NCBI GenBank assembly: GCA_031772625.1
Contig: CM062818.1
Coordinates: 1,281,776,277-1,281,840,276 of the forward strand
Source: Pinus tabuliformis
Lineage: Eukaryota; Streptophyta; Pinopsida; Pinales; Pinaceae
DNA length: 64,000 nucleotides
Reading direction: 5' to 3'
Part shown: one piece after another, positions 46,536 through 57,063 of the stretch
How positions within the stretch are numbered: position 1 is the stretch's first letter
Layout of the letters: every line of letters begins with the position of its first letter
Position numbers and translations under genes: made by a program
Notes under the pieces: model-generated
The model's database searches: none
What the model saw: only the letters and a program-made list of their open reading frames with translations
Told to the model about the DNA's origin: nothing

Positions 46536-47084
46536 CTAATGAGGCATCAGATAGGATTTCCAACTTGTTTTTCTCTTTTTTTTCCTTCTCAAGGCCTTCC
46601 TCAACCTTTCCTTAAGCTTCCTCATCCTTATATTGCATATTTTGTTCTGGGTCATATAGTGATAGGCCACGTGACGAAGCATCTTCTTTTCTTTATTGGC
46701 CTTCTCAAGCAGCTTTTCAAGGTGTATTTTGACCCTTTCAAAGCAAGTTTCTTGGCCATTCTCAATCTCTTTCTCAATGGAGGTCATCTTGACCTTTTCC
46801 TTCTTTGCCTTTTGCTGGTTCTCCTTGATCATTTGCAACTCCATGAGGACTTGCTTGTCAGTCAATTACTTGTTTTCTTGCTCAAGGTAATTGATGATCC
46901 ACTTTGCCCTCTCTAAATTGACTGACAAGGCTTGTATATCAGCCTCTTGCTCTTTGATGATCATGTCTTTAGTTATCTTTGTACCTTGAGTCTCCAAATC
47001 AATGACATCAACTCCCTGTGTCTCCTCATGATCAACTAGGTCAAAGTCCCTCTCTTGCTCATCACTAGGATCCTGCTTATGCAT
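46536..47084 (-). pseudogene. Coiled-coil, Lys/Glu-rich remnant of unit C
   Basis: Two minus-strand frames (46866-47084 and 46536-46865) with acidic then Lys/Glu-rich text: DLVDHEETQGVDVIDLETQG, IIKEQEADIQALSVNLERAK and MIKENQQKAKKEKVKMTSIE. Heptad-like spacing suggests a coiled coil. It lies downstream of the CEGR ORF as accessory ORF 2 does in A, but I see no direct sequence match to it. Confidence 0.55.
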
Positions 47085-47119
47085 TTTACCCTTGCCTCTA
47101 CCTTTACCCTTGCTGTGCT

Positions 47120-47250
47120 ACCCAAAATGTACCTGTTTTGCTGAAGAAGAAGGCAAAGCCACTTCCACTCCTTGTGGAGATAGCATTTTCCTGTGGCCTG
47201 AAGATGAAGGCAAGACCCCTTCCACACCTTGTGGAGATAATACTCACCCG
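47120..47250 (-). repeat. Duplicated 55-60-bp segment in unit C
   Basis: GAAGAAGGCAAAGCCACTTC and GATGAAGGCAAGACCCCTTC, each followed by a CCTTGTGGAGATA block, about 63 bases apart (near 47146 and 47209). It lies between the two accessory reading regions. Confidence 0.7.
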
Positions 47251-47417
47251 GTAGCTACAAAATGTTTCCTAGCGCCCCTCTGATATGTCACAAACACTGG
47301 CACTCCAACAGTTTCAGTTTCTTGGACCCTTTTTTGTCATGAAGGTCCACCTTTTTCTTGAGGCACTGATGAAAATACATGAGGGCCTTTCAACACTTCA
47401 TGAGAAATGAAGGTCTC

Positions 47418-48125
47418 TCATGGTATATTAAGTAGATTTAGCTGATGTAAGAAAATGATTTTAATCACAAAGAAGTGGTAGATGGTGTTTAACTGTTGGG
47501 GATATGGCTTCTTCTTGACATAGAGTGCCATTTTCTCAATATTTAGGAACATGAAGTAAGGAATATTCATCATCCTCTCCCTATTAAAATGCATCAGCAA
47601 TCTAATGTGGTAGGCACACAAGTGAGAAAACCTACCTTCACAAGTAAAGTATTTGATGATTATCTTCATAAGTGGAGCAAGCTTGTCCTCCAAGAATTTG
47701 AAGGGGAACACTCTCTTCAATTTGCCATGGTATTTAGCCTTGATATAAGGCTCATAGTACTCCCTGTCAATATACTGTCCTTTGTTCCATATTTCACCAA
47801 CATTTGGAATGCCTGTTGCCTCTGCAAGTGACAAAGTAAATGTAACTCCAGTAAGGTTTACTTCATTGTTGTACAAATGTGTCACAAACAACCTTGCTAA
47901 TTCATGATGAAACTTAACCTTCTCCACCATTTCACAGAAACCAAAACATGACTGATGTTTGAAACATGATATGGCAAGTGGACGAGCAAGAAATTCCCTC
48001 AAACTAATGGGCTCCTCCTTTATTATCTTTCCCCCTTTGTGAGGCTTCTTCTGCTGCAAATTTCTTTCCCTAGAATTGTCACTAAGGGTTTCTTGTTCCA
48101 ACTCATACTCACTGTCTTTTTCCAT
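47418..48125 (-). pseudogene. Accessory ORF of unit C (CEGR-motif protein, 235 aa)
   Basis: An open frame of 235 residues starting MEKDSEYELEQETLSDN. The acidic/basic N part is followed by an ordered domain: REFLARPLAISCFKHQSCFG, VKFHHELARLFVTHLYNNEV, LAEATGIPNVGEIWNKGQY and KIIIKYFTCEGRFSHLCAYH, then NIPYFMFLNIEKMALYVKK. The last two blocks match accessory ORF 1 of element A (YITCEGRFSIVYGYHFQLL, SIPYFLLQSLIECA). LAEATGIP resembles the 'LLGIP' block of plant transposon-protein ORFs in Athila-like elements (family from memory, not searched). Longest example of this family in the window. Confidence 0.75.
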
Positions 48126-48569
48126 TGCTCTTGATGGCTGTGATCCCTTGTGTTCAACGATGGGAGGGGTGGATGAAGATGAGTATGAAGAGGTTTTATA
48201 AATGAATAGAGTTTTAGGGAATGGTGAATGGGATAGTATGGTTTTTAGGGATAATGAAAGGGGGAAAATGGGAATAGGGAAAATGTATGAGGGGGATTGG
48301 GTTTGGGAGATAGGTGAATGGGAATGAGGATTGGTTTAGGTAAATGGTGGCAAGGAAAGAGCAAGCAAGCTATGAAGTGATGAAGAAAACTAGAGAACCC
48401 TAGAAACTAGGGTTTCAACTTCAAAGATGCTAACAAACCAACTCTAGCAACCAAACCCTAAACCATGTGAGATAATGGTGGTACTTACATGCAAGACAGC
48501 GAAATGAGGAGTTTGAAGTGAATTCGGCAATTGTGAAGTTTCGTTGGGTGTACTGGAGCTTCATTGCAT

Positions 48570-48742
48570 AGGTGCGTAATGCTCCAAACAGGTGTGCGGC
48601 ACTCCACACAGGTGGGCAGCGCTCCACACAGGTGCGTAACGCCTATCCTATGCGCAGCGCCCATTTTAAAATGCACAGTGGAGAAAACCTAGATGCGTAG
48701 CACCTATCCTATGCATGGCACCGGGATTAGGTGCGTAGCACC
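48570..48742 (-). repeat. Array of AGGTGCGTAACGC / CTATGCGCAGCGCC motifs in unit C
   Basis: Three 20-bp tandem units from 48570 (AGGTGCGTAATGCTCCAAAC, AGGTGTGCGGCACTCCACAC, AGGTGGGCAGCGCTCCACAC), then AGGTGCGTAACGCC, TATCCTATGCGCAGCGCC, TGCGTAGCACC, TATCCTATGCATGGCACC and AGGTGCGTAGCACC. Two more copies lie at about 46064 (ATCCTATGCGCAGCGCC) and 46420 (GCGCAGTGCCACC), beyond the accessory ORFs. The layout parallels the motif array of element A. Confidence 0.88.
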
Positions 48743-48859
48743 AGTCAGAAACTTTCCAAAAACACAGAAATCACCCTCTTTTGTTCAATGACACTTCAAA
48801 ATCACATTTTCTCTCCTTTGGCACTTTAACTTCATAATGAAATGATCAATAAGGATGGG

Positions 48860-48870
48860 CTTTATATATC
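48860..48870 (-). promoter_or_regulatory. TATA-like box of unit C
   Basis: The minus strand reads AGATATATAAAG, about 670 bases inside the right end and about 740 bases before the accessory ORF start. It would place the motif array in the untranslated leader of that ORF. Prediction only. Confidence 0.45.
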
Positions 48871-49689
48871 TCTTCACTTTTTTATTTTTGATGGTGAAAA
48901 CCCACTTTCATAATGTCTATTTGCTTTTTCTTTTCAAATACTCTATTTTTTGGATGCTTGACCTTTTTGTATTTGATAGGTGGACTGATGTTCATATTTT
49001 TTACTTTTGCAGTGGCATGTCTTTGGAAATATCAGTAGATGATGAGGAGCAGTGTGAGACTGAATTATTACATATAAGAAATGATGAAATTACATGAAAT
49101 TACAAATAAATACAAATGCTTTGTTTTCCACCTCAAACTAGTTTTGAGGTGAAAAACTTATTAAATTTACAAATTATGCTTTTAAAGCTTTCTTGATAGT
49201 TATTGTCATCCTCATGTGTCTACTGATGCTTATTGGTCAATGGTTACTGAAAATTTAACATGGTGAAACCCTAATACCTAATGAAACTGAAACCCTAAGA
49301 CCTAAGACCTATTTGATGAAATAAACTGAAAAGGAAACTGGACTTGAACCATTGATTGAATCACACATGAAAAATGGTCAGCATATATGTGTCATGAGGA
49401 AAAAAATTGGAATGTGACTACCATCAGTTGATCCAATGACCTAATGGGATGCAACTCATTAAGAATGGGACTCCTAATATGAACGCAAAAGAGTGACTTT
49501 TGATCACTGATGGCAGTGTGAAGACACTGACACTAACAGATCACTTCATATATTTCCATTTCCTCTACACAAACAACTAGTGCTGACTCAAGTAGTACTA
49601 ACACAGCTGCCAGTTCTTCTTTCATCACATCCAAGTCTCAAATTGTTACAATCGCAGCTAGACCATGGTCCAATCTAGGAGCTATTCAA

Positions 49690-50706
49690 ATGCCAGCACC
49701 ACTTCATCGTCTACCAAAATATCCTGAAAGATGGCTTCCCAAACTCAATCTTGATGATGAGTTACCTCCTGAAGAGAATATTCAGAATTATATGATGTCC
49801 ATCAATCTTAATGACGTAGATAAAGAAGACGTTGTTGTTATATTATTCCCATACACTTATAGGATCAACAGGGTCTTGGTACTTTTCATTACCAGCCAAT
49901 TCTATTACTAGTTGGGATATTTTCGAAGAACAATTTTTGACTAAATTTGGTGATGATTGCTCAACTGCATCTCTTACCAATGACCTTTCCAATTTAAAAA
50001 CGAATTCACGGGAAAAGATAAAAGATTTCATTTCCAAATTTAACAAATTATTAAATAAAATTCCAGCTACTTCTAGATGTCGTGCTGATGTACAAATTGA
50101 ATGGTATATTTCATCTCTTCCTTCTAACATATCAATTTTTGTAGATAGATCTAATAAAAAGACGTTGGTAGAAAACATGAAAGAAGTTGTGTTTGTAGAG
50201 AAGGGGATAAATGCACTAGAAAAGAAAAATATCAGGAAGACGAAAAATTAAAATGAGTTACATTTAAGGATGAACCTAAAGCACCTAAAGATCCCTTTGA
50301 TCTTGAAGGCTTGCAACAAGTCCTTAAAATTTTATCTAATGAGATGGTAGAGATCAGAAAACAAGTAGCTGAATCTTCTTCCAAAGAACCTTTTAGAACA
50401 TTCAAAAGAAATCAGTCACCTAATCCAAAACCTCCAAACACGATCTCTAATGCAGAAACTGATGATGAAGATGAGGAGGAAGTAACATTCTCTATTGATG
50501 AATCCCAAGATGAACAAGTAACAGAGTTAAATGGAACATGGGAGTTTCTTCTTCCTATTTATGATAGTGGAAATGACCATGAAGCATTACCTGTTAGCAC
50601 AAGAAGTAAAGGTCCAGTTGATCCTATACAACCAACTCAAAAATGGAAACCTTCAACTTCCACTTCCCCCCAAGTAATTCCATCTTCATCCAATTCTCCA
50701 TCTTAG
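49690..50706 (+). pseudogene. Gag remnant of element E copy 2
   Basis: Frames at 49690-49911, 49832-50251 and 50311-50706 repeat the gag of copy 1: PAPLHRLPKYPERWLPKLN, STASLTNDLSNLKTNSREKI, VQIEWYISSLPSNISIFVDR, then the acidic tail with ESQDEQVTELNGTWEFLLP. It is colinear with 35700-36700. Confidence 0.85.
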
Positions 50707-50979
50707 ACCAGAACCTTAGTAGTTTTAGATACTATTGATTACAATATATTTGAGGATATGAAGAAAATAAAAGCAAACATTTCCCTTCATGAACTCGCTA
50801 AACTCAAACAACAATAGAATTTTTTACTAAAAGAAATGAACGCATTACCTGCTTCTCCTCTTCCTGCTACTATGGTATTCAAAGCTTCTAACAAAATGGG
50901 TAAGCCTACTATACATTCATTATTCAATTCCTCTTATGCTATTATGATAGGTCACAAGTCTAATTAACATACCCCTCCT

Positions 50980-51474
50980 TTTCTTTTGACTTTTGAAATA
51001 TTTAATAAGAATGTACATAATTGTTTGGTGGATTCAGGGGCTTCTTCATATATCATGCCATATTCAGTTTGTCTAAAATTAAGCATCACCCCAGAAAACT
51101 CTAGCTCACAATATGCAACTAGATAGGAGAAAATTCAAAGTTCTAGGAGAAACGAATTCAGTTCTTATTAGATTGTCTTCGAATCCTAAACTTTGTCAAA
51201 TAATTAACATATTAGTTGTTGATATCCCAGATTTCTATGGTTAATTCTTAGTAAATATTGGTCAGAAAAACTACATGGTTTTTTTTCCACTGATTGGTCT
51301 CACTTATGGCTCCCATTTAATGGAAAGCCGAATAAAATTAGAATCAACCAAGATAAACACATGAAACATTTGGTAATATATTTCGAAGGTTAAAATGAGG
51401 CAGTAGCATTTAATAACAACATTCTTGGAAACAACACTACTGAATCATTCTTGGAAACTACACTACTGGATAAA
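50980..51474 (+). pseudogene. Protease remnant and broken right end of element E copy 2
   Basis: Around 51000-51090 the active-site block is readable as VHNCLVDSGASSYIMPYSVC, followed by text like the copy 1 protease end. Similarity to copy 1 stops near 51474, where a short phrase (CTTGGAAAC-ACACTACTG) is present twice, about 27 bases apart. Confidence 0.75.
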
Positions 51475-51560
51475 CCTCTTAGGGTAGGGATGTACATTGG
51501 ATTGAGGGGAATTCTCTTCCTTCTCTTCTTCAAGCTCTTCAGGTGGAGAAGGTTTGTGAG
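51475..51560 (-). pseudogene. Scrap of the element B gag-pol linker
   Basis: The minus strand reads PSPPEELEEEKEENSPQ, like the PPPPEDEEDKQESEPKAIPPF linker of element A at 8640-8700. It shows that the DNA right of element E is again element B, and that the LARD at 51561 also landed in B. Short, so the call is tentative. Confidence 0.55.
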
Positions 51561-53679
51561 TGTTACAACCCCAATTAAAAATTCATGTAAAAAAATATAA
51601 GAGCAAGGTCATGGGACATGTATTCCAAGTTGAATGGTGGGAAAGACATCCTAGAGGGGTGTTCTTTTGGTTTATTATGGATAAGGAAATTCACAAAGGA
51701 AATGGAAAAGGATTTGGAAAGGCATGAGGCATTAATTGGAATTTTATTTATGTAAATAATAAAAATTAAGAGAAAAGGAAGGTGAAAGGTCACAGGTTGC
51801 ATGTGAGGAGGAAAATGAAGGAAAATAATAGAAATTGAAGAAAATAGAAGCCTCATTGATAAAAAGTCTTGTGAGGATCAGTGGGACAGATTTTTTTAGG
51901 TTAACCTTTTGTTATTTTAGTTTTGGAGCTCTCTCTTTATTCTCTATCTCTCATACTCTTGGACACTTAGAGTTTTTTGGATCACGCTTGGAGGAGTGTG
52001 GCATACTTGGATTTTTGGAGGATTAAGGAAAAGAAATAGCAGGAAAGCATAAGAGGACATCGGGATCAGTAGCTACAGTGGGTGTTTCTTGCAGGTATCG
52101 ATTTTCTTGTATGATTTACTTGCTAGTTTTGGCATGCATGGAATATGCATGTGGTTTCTTAGTTATGATCTATCATTGGCATGGACGAATGGCTGGATTG
52201 ATGGTGGATTTTTTAGGCTTTCCATTTCCTATATAGTCATGGTGTTGTGGATTTCATTCCTTTTTTTGGGGTTGGTTCTCATGTTCCTTTGGTTGTGGGT
52301 TAAGCCACTAGTTCCTAGAAGCCTTGGTTGGACAAATTCTCTAGAAGGCCTATAACAGCTTGGGTTGCGTTACTAGTCCTCAAAGCCTTGGTTGGAAAAA
52401 TGCTTTGGAAGCCCTTGGTGGGTTGAGTTACTAGCCCTGGAAGCCCTACTTGGGAAAATGCTCTAGAATCCCGACAATAGTTGTGGGTTGAGTTACTAGT
52501 CCTGGATCCTTGGTTGGAACAAATGCTCTTGAGCCCTGGATAGCTTAGGTAGAGACCAATATGGTAATGGTTAGTGATGTTCAACCATGAGGTGGAATCA
52601 CTGATTGAGGGTTGAGGTGGCTGGCCTCTGGAAGCCCTAGTTTGGTTTTGTTAGATGTGTTCCATGAGATCTCACATTCATGCTTGTAATATGGCATGGG
52701 GGTGACTAGCTAAAAGAAAGATTTGGTTCAGCCTAGTCTACGGTAGGGTGGTACGTGGAAGTCCCATACCTGGTCAACCTATGCATTCATTAATAAGAGT
52801 TCCTTCTCCTTGGTATTTTATGTGTAAATATACTAGTTCATATGTGGATTCTATGGGTGTTGTATCCTTATTATGTATGTGGTTTATATTTTAGTTATGA
52901 GCATGTTTTCTGACAATCAATGTATGGCTCTCATCATGTTTTGGTTTGTAAATGAATTAACAATGAATATATGACCTAATAGATGATAATGGAGCTAATG
53001 TGATAAAGCATCAATGTTTCTTAGCGATTCTCAGATAAGTATGAGACCCATGTGCTCAGGTTTGTTGTTATGACCTATATAGTGCATATTTGTAACATGT
53101 TTGACGAAATTATTACCATGGCTAGTAGGAGTCCAATCAATTCCTTGTTCAATAATTTTAATTTGTATCATTATTTCAATGTTAATTTTCATTTCTGGAA
53201 GTTCCATGAAGTTCCTGGCAATGGCCTAAGACATGACCCCGAAAACGTGGCACAAAATATGGGGTCGTAGGCTCTGAACTAGCTGAAAAAGACCCTAGTC
53301 GCTCACATGACCTTGTTGTGAGAGAGAATTGAGGGCCCTAGTCGCATGCATGCCCATTTTATGGGAGCGCCTGAGATTATAGGGAAAAAAAGTGTCAAGT
53401 TGTCTCAACAGTTTATCACCTGGAAGGGTTGGCTAGCTCTTGTAGGTTCTATGACGTGCAAAAGCTTGGATTGGTTGTGTTGTGTTGGTTCCACTTCATT
53501 AACTACACATCGGGAGTTGAATTAGATCGTAGTAGCTTCTCGTAGCATGTTTACCCCAGCATACTAGTTAAATTGGGTAAATGTGGGAAGATGGTGATAC
53601 ATAGTTGTATCAAGGCAGGTTCAGATCTCTTTGGGTGATGTCTGGTTCCTATTCTCTCTAGGTGATATATGATACCACA
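51561..53679 (+). repeat. 5' LTR of the LARD-like element (about 2,119 bp)
   Basis: TGTTACAACCCCAATT at the start, GATATATGATACCACA at the end, then AAG and the primer site. Includes a four-unit minisatellite (52303-52555). Open frames inside it (for example 52089-52355, hydrophobic) are not supported as genes. Confidence 0.7.
52303..52555 (+). repeat. Four-unit minisatellite, about 60 bp, in the LARD LTR
   Basis: Units start (T/C)(T/C)ACTAG(T/C)(C/T)CT and contain AGCCTTGGTTGGA, then AAATGCTCTAGAAGCCC, then GGTTG(A/C)G. They begin near 52303, 52368, 52426 and 52491. Units differ by point changes and short indels. Confidence 0.8.
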
Positions 53680-53694
53680 AAGTGGTATCAAAGC
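53671..53694 (+). promoter_or_regulatory. Primer binding site of the LARD within a perfect hairpin
   Basis: TGGTATCAAAGC at 53683-53694 differs by one base from the usual initiator-Met site TGGTATCAGAGC. The bases 53671-53689 form GATACCAC-AAA-GTGGTATC, an 8-bp perfect stem with a 3-base loop that covers the LTR end and the first half of the primer site. Confidence 0.78.
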
Positions 53695-56579
53695 ATGGTT
53701 CACCCCTTGGACTGGATGTGCATTGTGTTGGTCATGCATGCATGTAGGTTGTATATGTGCTTGTTATGTATGCATGGTAGTGGTCATTGTTACAATTGTT
53801 TTTTCATGTAGGAGTTGTGATGTTATTGTTGGGATGCTTTAGTCATGAATTCATGTCAGTTGTATATGCATTTGTTATGCATGTTGGTGTCTATATGTTG
53901 TTATGCATGCATTTTCATGGCTATATTTATGCATGTATAGTAGGTCAAACATGAATTTTGAGGTCATTGTATGTAGTTTAGGTCATCATGATGCTATTGG
54001 TATGTTATGATGCTAATGTGTTGACTGAGATGAAGTAGGAGATGCAAATCATTAGAGTGAGGTTGTGGCACTAGACTTCGGGGTAAGAGCAGATCATCAT
54101 ATAGGTTTGTATGTTTGGCATGCAGGTATGTGGTTAATGGTTGTTATAGTAATTAGGGTTACTTAAATACATTCTTTTCATTTTATTATTGTTGTGGTTA
54201 CATTCCTGACAGATGCTAGTTGGTCAGTGCGGTCATTTGCACATGTGTTAGATAGTCATGCATGGTAGTGACTTGTTTTTATATGCATTGTTGTTGTTGT
54301 TTTATGTTAGTTAAATTGATGATTATCTTATAAGTTTTTGATCAGTATGTTATATGTTAAATTGTTGACGTTATATGATATTTAACTTGATGATTATGTT
54401 ATATATTGTTGATGAGTATGTTATATGTTGTTGATGAGTTTGTTATATGTAAACTTGTTTTTTTATATGCTAGTTAACTTGATGATTAGGATTATTGCAT
54501 TAAGATCTTGATGTTATATGTATCATGCTAACTTGGATTGGCCTATACAGATGATCATGGTTATGACATTCAGGTATGAGTTAATATATTGTGATATTAT
54601 GTCATACTGATCTAGACTGACTGTGCATATGTGATTTTTATGCATGAACGAAAATTGTTTATGAGCCTAAGATGTGAAAATATTATCCAGTTGTTGTTAT
54701 GGATATCATGACCTTATTTATGTTTGAGTTGACATGTTTTGAAGTTATATCATGCTAATCTAGATTGATTGTGTAGACAAAATAGCCTCCCCAGAGATAT
54801 ATTAAGGTATGAGTTTTCTTATGTCATCTACTTGGTACTTGAATGTTTGATTATGTTGTTTATCTATTGTTTGAATGTCTGATTAATTGCATGATATGAG
54901 TAATTGTGTCTAAAATATTGCACTAATGAATGGTCTTGTTTTACTACGGTTCTAACGCTTTATGTGTTGAGACAGATGATATGTACTTGAGTCTAAGAAG
55001 GTGATAGTTGTAGCATTATGTATTATGACTAATGAATGTGAGTTGATTGTGGATTATGACATGCTTATTAGACTTGGTAAAGGTTGATTTCAAATCAATA
55101 GATATGTTTTATTGATATTTGGAACATGTGATCGACATATGTGAACAATTGCGAGAAACATGTTTGGTATTCGCATGACAAGGTAATAGTTTATTTGTTT
55201 ATATAACTAGTAGTTGGGTGATGTGATAGCATGTAGTAAGACTCAATTGTAGCAAGGTAAAAGGTAAAGGAAAGGAATTGGGTGAAAATTCATTTGGTTG
55301 TATCTGGATACCACAGTGCTGAACGAATGAGTGCTTTGCATGAATACAGGAGGTACTCTTAACCCTAATCTTGTCTTAAATTATGTGGGCATGTGCTATA
55401 TTCATGGACATGTATTTGATAGGTATAACAACTTGTGTCTAGCTATAGCTAGATATTTCAAGGGAATTAGAGTCCCTTGAGAGATGGTGTGGATGTGTTC
55501 AGTTGCAAGGCAACGTTCTTGGGACAATATTAAGGTAAGATAACTATTATATTGTTATACTTTTTATACATTGACAATTATGTGTTTATAGCAGCATGAT
55601 ATAGGGAATTGCATGGAAAAGAGACTGCCATGAAATATTGAAGAAGGCTCGGGTTGAGCTTTCCCTTGGAAGAATTGGGAACCCATGGGGATTGATTCAT
55701 GTTGTTTGTTGAGAGTCTTGTTCTTGTGGTATTTTGTGATTTATTTATGCTTGACTTGCGATCTTGATTGCAACTAGTGCATGATCATGTTGGTTTGTTT
55801 TTGGTGTTGTATTGTTATTGGTTTTCATGGTTTTGTTATTGTTTCTCTCTTGGTCTTACCGTTTATGTCTTAAGGCCTTTGGAATTGGTTTGGGAAAGAG
55901 GAAAGTTAATGGAGCTTGAGGAGAGTTGGGTGAAACCCAATATGTAATGTAAGACTTGTATGAAGCTTGATGCATGAACAAGGGTAGCTAAAGGTAAGAA
56001 TGTAACAACCGGTTGAGTTGGTTGGGTCCAAAGGGATAAATGGGTAGTTGCAGGACAATTATGAGAAAGGTAATCAAGAAAGGTAAAGTAAATGGATTTG
56101 CGGCATCATATTCCTTGGCTATGTTAGGAACTATTGTTATAAATGTTGTGCATGTTGTGCATGGATAAAGGTAGTTCTCTTAACCTTGACCTTATGATAT
56201 CTGTTAATTACATTGTGATCATAATTATGCTAATGTTTATAGGTATATAAATATATGTATGTATGTATGTTATTGTATGACAGTGTCGTTATCATTCTTG
56301 TGGAGGAATGATTGCTTATGTAGGTGGATGACATGAAGAGGTTACTGGTTTATGAGGAATCAAGTGGGAAGAGTAGTCCTAACAAATATTGTAGGTTAGT
56401 ATCATGTGGTTATGAGTTGATATTATGTGATTATACCATGTCTATATTATGGACAGGATATTTTGAGGGATACATCAGCGAAATGAAAGCAGTGTGCTTT
56501 GCAGCATGTTGTAACATGCATGAATAGTGGAAAGACACTAGAAGCAAGGTCATTTGATAAGGATGGTGTGGTCTTAAGA
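53695..56579 (+). other. 2.9 kb of non-coding internal DNA of the LARD
   Basis: AT- and TG-rich sequence with phrases such as GTTATATG and TTGATGAGTATGTTATATG (54355-54450) loosely repeated. No reading frame matches any gag or pol part, and none is long. Nothing else recognised. Confidence 0.55.
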
Positions 56580-57063
56580 TGTGCAGTATTATTGTTGTGT
56601 ACATGTAGCATACGTAGTATTGTGTACATATGATGTTGTGTGTTTGTTGTATATATGGTGTTGTGTATATATTACATATGTGGTATTGGGTATAGTGGTA
56701 CTGTGTACATGTTGGATATGTGGTGTTGTGTAAATATCATATTGTTTGCATGTTGGATATGCGATGTTGTGTGCATATGGTGTTGTGTGCATGTTGGATA
56801 TGTGGTGTTATGTACATATGTTGTTATGTACATGTTGTATATGGAGTGCTATGTACATATCATTTTGTGTGCATGTTGTACATGTGGTGCTACGTACATA
56901 TGGTGTTTTGTGAATGGTTGTACATGTGGTGTTGTGTGCATGTGGTGTTGTGCACACGTTGTGCGGGTCGTGGCATGTACATGTGATTTTGTGCACACAT
57001 TGTGTAGGTGGTGTTGTGTACAGGTGGTACTATGTACATGTGGTATTGTGTGCATGTCATACA
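56580..57063 (+). repeat. GT-rich minisatellite left of the copia insertion
   Basis: Degenerate units of about 25-35 bases with GTGTTGTGTACAT, ATGTTGGATATGTGG and CATATGGTGTTG. Long open frames on both strands here arise only from the repeat composition. The array resumes after the copia element. Confidence 0.8.
57059..57063. repeat. Target site duplication of the copia element, left copy (ATACA)
   Basis: ATACA stands before the 5' LTR and again at 62337-62341 after the 3' LTR. Confidence 0.88.

Larger units (their letters stand above)
45080..49538 (-). mobile_element. Unit C: TG...CA-bounded insertion with accessory ORF but no pol
   Basis: It starts TGTTAGAGCC and ends GACACTAACA, and is flanked by a perfect 5-bp duplication GATCA (45075-45079 and 49539-49543); its flanks close up to match element E copy 1. 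TGTTAG...CTAACA termini and 5-bp duplication are those of an LTR or LTR element. I see no primer site, no pol and no direct repeat of either end inside. It is therefore either a very large solo LTR that contains an ORF or a non-autonomous element with unrecognised LTRs. Orientation is taken from the ORF and a TATA-like box. Confidence 0.8.
32742..51474 (+). mobile_element. Element E: two Ty3/gypsy copies in tandem sharing one LTR
   Basis: The order is LTR1 (32742-34982), a full set of internal parts to 42213, LTR2 (42214-44442), then a second gag-protease region. The second copy is interrupted by unit C at 45080-49538 and ends abruptly near 51474. LTR2 is followed by internal sequence matching what follows LTR1, so one LTR serves as the 3' end of copy 1 and the 5' end of copy 2. 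The LTRs differ by well over 10 percent by eye, so the insertion is old. Many breaks. No right-hand LTR is present. Confidence 0.8.

Noticed and set aside
45080-49538. Unit C as a CACTA DNA transposon, since its right end has CACTA
   Set aside because: The left end is TGTTAGAG, not CACTA, there are no matching long terminal inverted repeats and the duplication is 5 bp, not 3 bp.
52089-52355. Hydrophobic 88-residue frame that looks membrane-spanning
   Set aside because: It lies inside the LTR of the LARD, has no family resemblance, and T-rich DNA gives such frames by chance.
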